Below are positions 11,925 through 23,000 of a stretch of DNA of 64,000 nt, piece by piece. Position numbers and translations under genes: made by a program. The stretch comes from Paramacrobiotus metropolitanus (Eukaryota > Tardigrada > Eutardigrada > Parachela > Macrobiotidae), in the NCBI RefSeq assembly GCF_019649055.1, contig NW_026570242.1, positions 806,001 to 870,000 of the forward strand, written 5' to 3'. Every line of letters starts with the position of its first letter. The first letter of the stretch is position 1. The notes under the pieces were generated by a model. That model was not told the origin of the DNA. It saw only the letters and a program-made list of their open reading frames with translations, and did no database searches.

Positions 11925-13390
11925 ATGCAGTCAAACATCAACGATATTCGGTACAATGTTTCCATCGATTGGTTTGGTGTCGATGAATCGATTGTACAAC
12001 GCCAAATGGACTGCATCGAACAACAATTAGCAGACATCAATGCAAGCAAACTTCCTGGACAAATTCGCATGTATGTGCGTGGAATCGTGCCGGTGCGCTT
12101 TTCTCAGCTGATTATGTGCGCGCGATCCTGGTTATTAATCTTGGTTTTATGTAATTTTTTGGTTTTATTGATTGTCTTGAACGAAGTCTGATTTTTATTA
12201 AGGGCACCGCAATCTGAATAGTCCAACACGTATCTTCTTCTATTATGAAATACTTCTATGCATTGCATATTCTGAAATTTTATTTTACTCTAGGATGGAC
12301 AGAAAGAAGCAGATTATGTGGCCGCGGAAGATCCTACTTCTCGCCGAGTACGTATTTAAAACATTCTGTCTGCCGTCTCATATGTACAGGAAGCACTTTT
12401 ATTTAGGACTTTTCAATTATGCTCTTCTAAAGTAACAAAGTGAGGGTTTAAGGGAAATTTTTGTGTTGTTCTGAGTACTCTGAGTTCGCATAATAGTGTG
12501 CATTTTGTACGCGGGAGTACAGTACGTTTTTACGATCTGCTTTGCTTCTCTCAATCTCGTTGCTCTAGGTCATAGGTTCCAGAAGTTCGGTGGATGAATC
12601 ATTCCATGACCGTACCGCGCACAACCATAAATCCTCAACATCGTTCCCACAAGCAAGCAGAAGCACCCCGTCAGCCAGTCCTCATCGTTCCCCGAAAACT
12701 TTACTAAAGCCGTTGGGTACGACGTCCTTGATCAGTTTTGGCAGCCGTTCTCGGGAATCCCATTACGATCGATCGGATGATCGGAACGCATTCTCAGATT
12801 CCGATCCGTTTTACGGGGCACCTTTTGAAGACCAGTTTGATACAGTTTTTCACGGCGGTGAAACCATCGACAACAGTGGCGATGCGCCGGCTCCTGATAA
12901 TTCCGAAAAAATATCACGGACAAGGAAGTCGAAATCGCAAGGAAAGGGGAATAAAGTCCGAGCTCCATCTGCCGGACAATCCAGTATGGCGTCGTTATGC
13001 GAGGATTTATTCAACACACCGCGGATGGCAAGGCGGTCCGACGACGTTCTGGAAGGAGAAAAGACCTTCAAAAATTCAAGTACTCCCATCTCAAGGAATA
13101 GTAGAAAAAGCAGTGAGGACCTGCCAGAATCAAACGATGCGCCGGATGAGGACGACGCAGCAAGCATCGCGAGTAATGACAGTGCCGATTCGCCGGCCAA
13201 CCTTACGAGCCCTGCGCCATCCCTGTCAGATATAAAAGCCTCGGACTCTTTGATCTATCATCAGAAGAACCGTGTTAAAGCAAAAAACCGGTCGTCAGCA
13301 CGGAAGCAGCGTAAAAAGCCGTCAGCAGGTGATAAAATTGTAACAGTGCAAATCATTCCGCCAAAATCTACTCTACATCAATCATTTTAA
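11925..13390 (+). CDS. Ser-rich, mostly disordered protein (3 exons)
   Basis: Probable exons are 11925-12074, 12294-12347 and 12569-13390 (1,026 bp, 341 aa). The 54-bp middle exon and the last exon are both phase 0, with good acceptors (TTTACTCTAG and GTTGCTCTAG) and a GTACGT donor after the middle exon. The donor of exon 1 is weaker (GTGCGT after residue 50), so that boundary is tentative. The first 50 residues are ordered-looking (NVSIDWFGVDESIVQRQMDC). The rest is very rich in Ser, Asp and Pro, with many basic and acidic tracts. A central segment reads SLCEDLFNTPRMARR, and the end is Lys/Arg-rich before IVTVQIIPP. No catalytic domain is visible and the family is not recognised. Confidence 0.62.
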
Positions 13391-14133
13391 AACTTTAAAT
13401 TTTAATCGTTTCCTTCATTTTAATATTTTTTTAATCCTTCGCGATTTAACGGCACATACGGACGTCATTCATGTTAGTAGGATAAACAGAATTGTTGTTG
13501 CAGATCGACCAACCGCAAAAAAGGCAAGGAAATGACAGCTACTTTGGAAGAGTGTGGAATACGCACGACTGCGAATAATTTGCGAATTTATTTCTCGGTT
13601 ACGGTTATTCGTCGACCTACTTCCAAAAGTATTCAGTTAAGGCCTACGGCCTTGATGTCGGTGTGTGAGCGGTCTACGATATTTTTGCGACGTAAAAAAA
13701 GTTAGTTTTCGTTTGTTTTGGCCGCAATATGTGCTAGCCAATTATTCGGTGTGACTACGGTTTTCATTACAGAAATGTATAATATACATTGTTCTATTGA
13801 CCTTATACGCAAAACGGTGCGGTCCGCACTCTGCGGTTGGTATAAACTTGGCATATGGCACCAGCAATATACATTAATTTTGGTATTCCAAAAGAACATA
13901 ATGAGTACGACTCCGTGCTGTGCTTCCTTGATAGCGCACATACAGCATAAGAATAAAACAAACTGTACAAAAAACGACAAGGTAACAACTCACAAGTCAA
14001 TTCCAAATCGGAGTACAGGATTCCCATACAATTCAGTCCCAACCAAATTCCAAATCGGAGTATCCACTAATTTGCACCACTTTGGAGATCACCCTTTAAC
14101 ACATACACTGCTTCAAAGTTGTGCTGAACTTGA
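13391..14133. other. convergent intergenic stretch, nothing recognised
   Basis: Spacer between the ends of the Ser-rich gene (plus) and CFAP58 (minus). Open frames here overlap one another on both strands, contain many alternative start codons, and show no splice logic. I see no gene. Confidence 0.45.
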
Positions 14134-17100
14134 TCAACTGACGTTTGGCGAAAATCCCAGATTGATCACCGCTATATTGGTATCTTTTGCTCGTGTTGCC
14201 TCTTGGTTGAGCTGCTCGGCGCTCCTTGATGAAATCATTGTAAGAGCAAGGGAGTTAGGTGTAGATTTTGATGGCTGAGTTTTATAACCACCCCCGTAAA
14301 AGATTGTCTTCTGGTACAATGGTAAATCTGTACCATAATCCGCATTTCCCTTTCTAAAAATTTGGGAAGTCGACCGTTTGTCGCTAAGTTTTCGCAGCCG
14401 GAAATACTGTGCTTTGTACTCTTCGATGTCTCGAATCAATCTCTCATTCAGGAGTTTTTCTTCATTCCACATGGACGTGTACATGTTGACATCCGCTGTT
14501 AGACCCTAAATTAAAAATAATGGATTTTTTAACGAAAAGGATCTGTAGGCATTATGGCTGCTTTGCATGTAAATAACTGAGGCAAAGAACTTTACCCGCA
14601 TCTGTTTGGTTTTGTCTTGCAAGGCCTTTTGGAGATGTATGACCTTTTCGTAAATCTCCTGACTGGGTAGGCGCGCCATGATTGATTTCAGTTCGATGTA
14701 CAGATTTTCTTTCTCTTGCAGCATGCGTTCTATCTGTATAACTTCGTCCGTCTTCTTGATCAGGCGACGCTGGTACGTTTGTATCTTGAGTATCAGCTCA
14801 TATGTGCTGGGATCGTTTCCTTGCAACGCTCTCCAGCGATGGGCATTAGCGGGAATTCGTAGCTCTTCTTCCAAAGTTTTACAGTGGTTCTTCTCCGACA
14901 GGAGATCCTTATTCAGGCGATAAATTTCCGCACGCATTTCTTCCATGGCTGACGAATTCCTGGACATTATACCCTTTTCGCGGTTAAGCCTCTGCGAAAT
15001 GAATATCACGTTAATATTTAACATCAGAGTTCAAGTAGACGATTCAGTTTCTTGAACATATTTATTTTACCTGTAATTCCAGCTTAAGCACGCGTATATC
15101 TTCCAACCGTGCTCTGTAAGCTCCTTCACCCTTCTCCATGATAGATTCCAGGATCTTTATCTTTTCCGACAGCAAAATTAGTTCATCATTCCTGCGCACC
15201 ACTTGCGTACCGAGAATATCCCGTTCTCGCGTAATACGCTGAACTTCTTTTAACATTTGCTCTTTCTCTTGGTCGGCATGCTTAATAATCCGCACTAATT
15301 TAACCTGCTCAGATTCGACATCACCCAGTTTGTTCTCAATATCCTGGGTCTTCTTCTTCAGCAGTGTCAACTCTGACCGAAGTGTATTCCGCTCCGTCTC
15401 CAGACGCTGCCGTTCCAGATGCTCTTTAGCAATAGCACCTTCCACTCTGGAGATTTGATCCCGTAGTTGTTCCATCTGATCTGCCATAATTTTGATTCGT
15501 CGCTTGTACTTTTCAATCTCTTCATTGGCATCGCTGACGTTCTTGCTGAGAATGTTGCGCTCGGTGCGGATGGTTTCTAGTTGATTACGCATGGCCTGTG
15601 TCTTCGCATCGGTTTCTTCGTTTTGCCGCTTCAGATCGGCAATCTTGCTGTCTTTGTCGTTGACATTCTTTGTCATGTCTAGAATCTCTTCTTTCAATGC
15701 ATTTATCGTACCTTGAATAAATTAACAGAATGTGCTCGCAAAGTATGTTGAAACTTGAGTCATTTTAAAATTTTTGCACTTGACTAACCGGCATTTTTTA
15801 CTCTCTCCTTTTCCAGATTCCCCAAAATTCTCCTGGATTTCTGAGCTTCTTGCTCGTATCTTTGTATCTCCAGCTCAAGCGCGTGTTTTTCCATTTTGGC
15901 TGTGAGAATTTGCGCCTCCAGCTTGTCGGCATCCGAACTGTGACGCTCCAGATTTCTCCTAATAGTGTCACGTTCTCTTAACAGATCTTCCATTGCTTTT
16001 CGATCTGCTATGCCTTGCAGCCGTTGTGTTTCAAGTCGCTTTTCCAGCTCAATCGCTTGCTCTTTAAGAATCTCCCGGTCCGACTCCAGCTGCGATTTAA
16101 CCTGGTCTAAGGTCTGTACTTTTCGCAGAATGGCCTCATTGGCTTTCGTGAGCTTCCCATTTTCGACATTCATTCGGTGCACCTCCGATTCATGCAAATC
16201 CTGCTCCTGCTTAATCTTGACGTTTTCTTTACGCAGTTCTTCCGCGGTATTAACTTGTGTGTCGTAGTCGGTCTGCAGCTTCTTTTGTTTGTTCTCCATG
16301 GCTCCCAAATCGGCTTTCATGCGGTCAACTTCCACCTGATAGGCCAACTTACATTTATCTACTAGAGGAGTAAGTAGAAGGCGCATTTTATTAACATAAC
16401 ATAATCGTCTGGCGAAGCCATGAACTTCTAGTGCAGTTGTTTAAATAAAACGTAACCCTTAGTTCGCGTAGCTGTGTCCTTTGTTGTGCCATAGTTGTCT
16501 CCGCCCTGGCCAGATCATCCGATAGGTTTGTTTCCTCCTTTTTGGCATCGACGACTTCCTGTTTCGCCTGCCTGAGCTCCCTTTCCAGCTTTTCTCGCCG
16601 TCTTTCTTCTCGACTTCTTTCGTCTTTCTTCTCGGCTAACTGCTCCACAAGCTAAAAGCCAAGGCGGTATTAAGTGCGCAACACGATTAGCAAAAATCCA
16701 GTGATTACTGTCATTTGATGTATATAACAGTGCATAACACCTACCAGACACCTCTCAGCGTTGGCGTCCTGAAAATTTCTTTCAATTTCGCCAATTTTGT
16801 TCTTTGTTTCCACCAGCTCCTGCTGGGCTTGCTCCAGTCTGACAATGTACTCATCGCGCTCTTGCGCCAGCTTGTCCTTGGTTCGCAGCAACTCCTGTGC
16901 ACTGAAATGTATGACGTTCATCCCGCAAAGGAAATTACTCCACCTCTCAGCTTACCTGTGTTCTTGACCGGTTGCAAAATTGGCATTCTTCTCTACCAAG
17001 CGGGTCAGATTACCGATTTCCATTTTGAGTGTGGTTATGGTCTCTCCGGCTTTGTCCTCCCGTTCATGTGCTTCATCGAGCATTTTCCAAGCTTTCTCTA

Positions 17101-17666
17101 TCTCTTTCTTCAGCGCTTGTATGGTAGCCTGGTCTTCCTGCGCCAACCGAGTTGCGGTGGTTATTCTGCTGGAGTTGGCAACAATCTCCGCATGTAAATC
17201 CCGGCATTTGCCCATCAACTTGATTTCATTCTCATGCGCCATTTTGATGGCCTGATGAAGTTTTTCGTATTCGACACGGAACTTGCCCAGACTTTCATTG
17301 CCAATCAAATCTTTGATGACCAACTGGAAATCGCGTTCCATATCCAGCATAGCCGCCTCATCATGCGACATACGAATGTTAAGTTCATTGAGCATTTGAT
17401 CATCAATCTGATAGGGAACTTGTCCCGCCGTTGCATCACGGTTGCTTCCACCGGCAGCCCCGCTATCTCGGCGGCCTCCATATCCCGGTTGGCGCTTAGC
17501 TGGCGTTGCAGCGGCCGGCTTAGATTTAGCCTTGGGATCATTGAGATTAGTGTGGCTGCTCGATGTTCTACCGGGACCCTGAAACCAGAAATTGTAATTC
17601 TTCGATTTTGTGCACAGTGAGTGGCGGCCAGACAAAAATCTTCATAAAACTTGCCTTTTCAGTCAT
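14134..17666 (-). CDS. CFAP58: cilia- and flagella-associated protein 58
   Basis: Eight exons were placed: 17666-17655, 17578-16956, 16901-16745, 16651-16457, about 16347-15789, 15711-15071, 14991-14596 and 14505-14134. They give 984 aa, against about 870 in vertebrates. The protein is almost wholly coiled coil. Diagnostic matches to CFAP58 run from end to end: ALKKEIEKAWKMLDEAHERE, TLKMEIGNLTRLVEKN, GQEHSAQELLRTKDKLAQ, RKAMEDLLRERDTI, RERDILGTQVVRRNDELILL, CKTLEEELRIPANAHRWR, and a tail with FYGGGYKT. The Ala/Pro/Gly-rich N-terminus is a lineage addition. CFAP58 is needed for the mid-piece and axoneme of sperm flagella and other motile cilia. The first intron appears to be GC-AG (AAG|GCAAGT). 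The acceptor of the fifth exon is my least certain boundary. Confidence 0.93.
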
Positions 17667-18390
17667 TCTTCAGACAGCTCTGCACCAACATCGGTGTGCG
17701 ATGCAGATTTTTAAATCTAGTCAGGACATCAGCTAATCTAAAAGAAGATAGATTTTCGCAACTTGTTTTACAAGTTGTAGCAACAGCAGAATTCTGCAGA
17801 CTGGCTGGGATCGCTCGACGTAACCAACATTGCCTGGTTACATATGTTTCTGTGTGGTGTGAAGCTGTGCGGTTCTTGGTAAGCTTCTTGTAACAAGCCG
17901 TAACATGATTTGATTTTGCTTCTTAAATCAGGAATTCGAACAGACGATCATATTAGAAAGATTCTTACAAAACTGTAAGAGTATAAGAAGCGCTCCATAA
18001 TTCTGCGCCGAAAACGCTTTTTTGTTGACGATGTTTTCGGTTATCACAGAAAAACAGCAGCACTGCCGGGCGAATGTGCCTTTATTGGAATATATGTTTA
18101 GCTTTGAAATGATTGCTGTACGATCGATCACAGTTGTTTTGGAAAATTGTCATCAGACTTCTCACAAGTGCAATAATCAAAAGGATAAAATGTCCCGAAC
18201 AGATGTCAACGGCATTAACGAATTCCCATAAAAATTTTGGACGCGTGAAAGTAAAACAGTAGCTGTTGGGTTTTTTTTTCCATTCCAAGCCATACAGATT
18301 ATGGACGTCGGCCTAACCGATAAGTGCTAAGGCGACCTGCCCCATAAATTCCGGTACCTCTGTACAAAGAGGAGACCATACCAATCGGGC
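17667..18390. other. divergent intergenic stretch
   Basis: Region between the CFAP58 start (minus) and the small spliced gene starting at 18391 (plus). It probably carries both promoters. Short open frames are present but none has splice signals or recognisable content. Confidence 0.4.
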
Positions 18391-19839
18391 ATGGACATCA
18401 CTGGGGCAGAAATAGATCCCATCCAAAATTTTTACGGTAAAGTGGCCTTCACGCACAATGGATCAAAAATGGCGTCCGTTCTGCTGTGACCTTTAAATCC
18501 GAAATGTTGATTCTGTAGCGTGCGTGCAGAATGCTGCAGAAGCATTAAAACAACTGGAATGCCAAATATCCTCCGAAGAGGTGAGCCATGAATCTTCGAC
18601 CCAGCGTCTCAGTTCGCTACAGTTTTTTATCGCTAGCTTTTATGGCACATGAATGGCACGATAGTCATTAGTCGATACTCAGGTGTTGTCAGCGAACCGA
18701 ACACTCGGTTCCATTAGCTCTATCTGCTCTCAGCAGTGAGTGAGTAGGCTAACACATTCAGCCATCTCCCACTCATGCGCGAATTGGGACATATCCACGA
18801 ACGAACTCAAAACACAAAGAAGCTGTAAGTACCGCACGTTTAGTAGCCGCGTGGTAGTGGACGCAGTGGTCTTGGTTTGCTGACAACATCCATATACAGA
18901 CAGGTACTCGTAGTTTGATGCACTCTGGGTGACTAGTACTGGTTGTGATCGTAAAAGCGAAAGCGAACCGCGTTTCCGCTGCTGGGCATTGTACTCGTAC
19001 TATGAATTTATGGGTTTCTATCACAGATTGAGCAGGAAGTTTTGGAAAGAAGATTGGATTATTACCGTCGATTTGTAACGGAACACTTTTGTCCAGCCGT
19101 TTCGACTGAAGATAAACAGATATCCACAGATTACCAGCAAGAGGTCATGAAAATAGGTTAGCAGTTTGTGAAGGGGCAACCGTGTATTCCTAATGCGTAC
19201 TCTAGCCTGTAGGAGTTAATGCAGTTGTATCCACTGTTTAAGATCGGACAACCGTTGGAACTTCTACTTCTTCTGTGGCAAAATTCGAAGTAGCCTCAGC
19301 GGTGCAGACCAAATCACTGCCCCAATTTGTAGATCAACACGTCCAGTGTTTGCCTTCCGATGAGAAGGCAGCTTCGAATATGCGCCTTGATAACCAACAC
19401 CATGAAAGTGGCCAGGTACAAACTGCAATCGCTATGACCTCTTGCCTGTAGCTATACGGAGAACAAAGTTTTCTAGACCGTCACGAACTAAAGAGAAATT
19501 GCTTTTATTAACTGCTGCTGCATTGGGGGGGGGGGCGGCGCATGTAACAATAGCTTCGACGAAGCTGCTGATTGCAGGAACACATTTCACCACCGAATTT
19601 GGTATGTATTTTAAATTTTAACGTTAATGTTACTGATAAACTGTTTTGTTTTGCAGATGAAGTTCATACAGCTACCTCAATCAAGTTCCAGTGACTTAAT
19701 GCTTGACGAGTTCCCTAACCAACTAGCGAATTCTCGCAAAAACGTTCGAAGTCTAAAAAAGAATAATTTCCTATCACAGTGTTTGCGAAAAATGTTTCAC
19801 CTTCAAAAGAAACCAGGTTTTAATAAAGGCATTGCGTGA
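18391..19839 (+). CDS. small helical protein in five or six short exons, unknown
   Basis: Exons 18391-18436, 18519-18580, 19027-19156, 19243-19415 and 19657-19839 join in phase to 197 aa. An in-phase 24-bp micro-exon at 19578-19601 (after TTGCAG, before GTATGT) would make 205. No single open frame shows this gene; the evidence is the chain of phase-consistent splice sites. The N-terminal half is helical (CVQNAAEALKQLECQ, then EEIEQEVLERRLDYYRRF). The middle is polar, and the C-terminus is basic (SRKNVRSLKKNN). A poly-G run of about 11 lies in the intron before the micro-exon. A kinetochore- or centrosome-type small coiled-coil protein would fit the shape, but no family was recognised. Confidence 0.58.
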
Positions 19840-20011
19840 AAACCTTATACGAACTATTCTTTCTTCTAGCCACCTGTGGTTAGAATGTCGAAAACTGACA
19901 ACCACTGTGTAAGATATGATATATTATTTCCATCAATAACCTGCTAATATGAAAACCACATCCAGTATTTATTACAGTATAACATTGGTTTCGTCATGTG
20001 ATCGAGTAAGG

Positions 20012-23000
20012 TCACAACCGCTCGATTGGTAATTCAGCAAATGAAAGGTAGTCACTGTATATGGTACAAAAGTTAATGTCATCCCCATAATCTACGAAAT
20101 CCTGCTCATTCAGTCGTTTCAGACAACTGCTCAGATCGGTCGCTTTACTCAACAAAGACTGAATTCCCATGTGTTCCAACTCAGTCCGAGTAGGTAAATC
20201 GCAAGGATGTGGCTTCGGCTGTCGTACACCTCGCAAGGGATCAACCTGGCACGGACGTCGGTTTATGAATAAGCTGTCCGAACCATCGGATGAAAACGGT
20301 TTTCTGTCTGTATTCCTAGGAATACCTTCCACCGCCGACGATGACTTGCAAAGACGAACAGCACTAGCGATTCGCTGGGATAACGTGCGGCTTGGCAGTG
20401 AATCACAGTATGTACTGTTGGTATCACTGGCGTCTGCTGGCGAGGAATCTTTCACCGTTGTCAAACTGGATCTGCTGTGTTCCGCGTCGGCATTTGGAAG
20501 GAATATTTGTCCTTGGACTTGCTCGTTGACATCACTGGTTGTGTTAACACCGGGTTTAACACCAGTGTTTGGGCTAACCCCGGTGCTAATCGTGGTTGGA
20601 ACGTTCGGGAAGACACCGACATTTCCCTGGTTTGGAACTGCGGTCGGAGGGTCCTGTGCGTTTTCGCCAGCGGGTGTTGTCAACCCACTGGTATCTACAA
20701 TACAGTCTAAATTATCTATCCACTGGTATCTGGTATCTATTCTGACCTACGACGCTCCAACACAGCGAAGCGAACTCATAATTTACCAGTCGATTTCGAG
20801 GTGACTATGGGCTTTGTCGGGCGTAAGTCATCTGTACTGGTTGCTCGAGCTGCCCTTCGCGAAACAGTTCCATCGTCCAGCTCCGACGATTTCACGAAAT
20901 GCACATTCCGATCTATTGGTTCTGCAATATCCCAAAAATACACAGATTATATCTTTGCACTGCCCAACCGATGCAAAACTGGGGAATGCAAAGGCTTCCG
21001 CACTTTTCGTTCATTTTTGTCACTTGCGCACCTTGATTTTTGTGAACCGCATCATGCCGCTGAGTGTGCCGCAGCTGACGCTTTAGCTCTTCGACGTCGA
21101 AATGCAGCTTAGCCAGTTGGTCATCTTTCATGAACTGTGCTTCCGAAAACTTGACATCCTCGTTGTTTCTTACGTTTCGCGAATCTAGCGGTTCATGAAA
21201 GATATTATTTATTCCGGGTACTGCTTGCCACAGGCATCTGAAGCGGTGGCTCTCTCGAGGAAAAAAATGCCTACCGCCCTTTTCATCAAAATGATGCCGT
21301 GATTCATCTGTTCCGTTTCGGACATCCTGGAGATCTCTCCTTGTTTGCAAATGTTTATCGCTTTTAAAAGGAGTTTGTTCAAAATCCGACCGGCCACGGT
21401 TGTTCAGCGCTTCTCTGCGGTCTAAACAAGAAGCAATGACAGTGCACACTGATGAGTAATAGTAAATCGTGTGAAAGGCTCACCATGAGCTTCCCGTATT
21501 TGCTTTAATCTTTCTTCTAAACTAAATCGCGGTGTCCCTAAAGAAGCATCGATTCCCCATTTAAATTCCGAAGCACACCATGCACAAGAAAACTCAGACC
21601 TGATGCTCGGTACTGTGACCGTTGCAATTCGTTTATCATTTCGTTGAGTTGACAAATTTCTTCTTCCTGCTTTTGAATAGTTTGTTCCAAGTTTTTGATA
21701 CGTATTTCCGCATTCTGAGGGATTTCGAGGGTCGTTTGTCTTTTTTCGCGTTCTTCTGAAAATGATATTATGTCGTGTCGCTCATGGTCAGTATTTGCTA
21801 CCTATACATCCAGAAGACAAAGCTGGAAATCCTATGCCTGACTAGGCATACCATTTGGTGCACTTCCATTCAGCTTATAAGTGTTGTATCCACTTTGTGT
21901 TGTTGTTGGGTCACCATATGGCCTGCTGCTGATTCTAAGGGTTTTAATAGTTTCTCGAAGCTGGATCAGCGCTTGGTTCTGCCCCGCTACCGCAACAACC
22001 AGTTCGGATAGCTGATCCTGAATCTTTAGTGCTATACGTTCCGCCCGATCCTCCTGTCGATTTGGAATACTGGTTGCCGCTTGAAGAAACCAACCGTCAG
22101 TGAATAAAAGCCGCTAGTCATCGAAGCAGCGCGCACAGCGAATGTTGTTATTATGCAGCCGAGGTTATAACAACTGCGAGTTACCAATATCTTCGATTTT
22201 TCTCGACCCGGTTTTTCTCGACCCGGTAGTCGAGCTTTTAACGCAGTCTTGTATCGCCTTTAGAATTTTTAAGATCTCATTCCGGTCTTCTCGCTAAATA
22301 TAGAAAATAATGCAGTGTGAATAACATAGCCACAGTAAGATTTATGTACAGTATATCGTTTCTTACCGGTACCAACGATACTGAACTGCTGGACGAAGGC
22401 CTAGGTTTCTTGCTAATGGGTATCTTCCTGATGCTTCGGTTCTAGATATTATTCATATTCAAACACACTGCTGACTCTCATGACAAGTATTTGCCGACCA
22501 GTTTTACACAGTAACACGGTTTACCTTGTTACTTCCCGATAATCGTGTAGGGCGTTTGGTATATAGCTTCGCAGCTTGTCTCTCTAACAGTTTCCGTTTC
22601 TCGGTTTCTCGCTCCAGCTTGTCTTGAAACTCTGTTTGCAGCTGGGTAATTTTATCATGTAGATTCTCGTTTCTTTGCTTAATACGCTCATTTTCCGCTC
22701 TGCATACGGCATATTTCTTTAAACAAGCTTGAAGACGATCTTCGGACATAACTGGTAATGGCTTCAGTTTATCTGCGCTCGCTTCGCTTTCAGTTTGGAC
22801 GGTGTCTAGTTTGTTAATTAGCGATGCAAATTTTTCTTTCAACTCTGAATTCTCCGCTTGGCACGCGCTTAATCTGTTCAAACAATCATCGAATCCAGCT
22901 GGTTGTTTCAGGTCCGATGTTTTCTTGGGTTGACCTTTCAGTTCTGCACGGGATAAAGGGACAGATTTTTGATAAAAGGTTTTTAACGCTGGCCTTAGCA

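Noticed and set aside
13718-14278. 186-codon plus-strand frame over the CFAP58 3' end
   Set aside because: Begins at a non-ATG codon and runs antisense into the recognised last exon of CFAP58.
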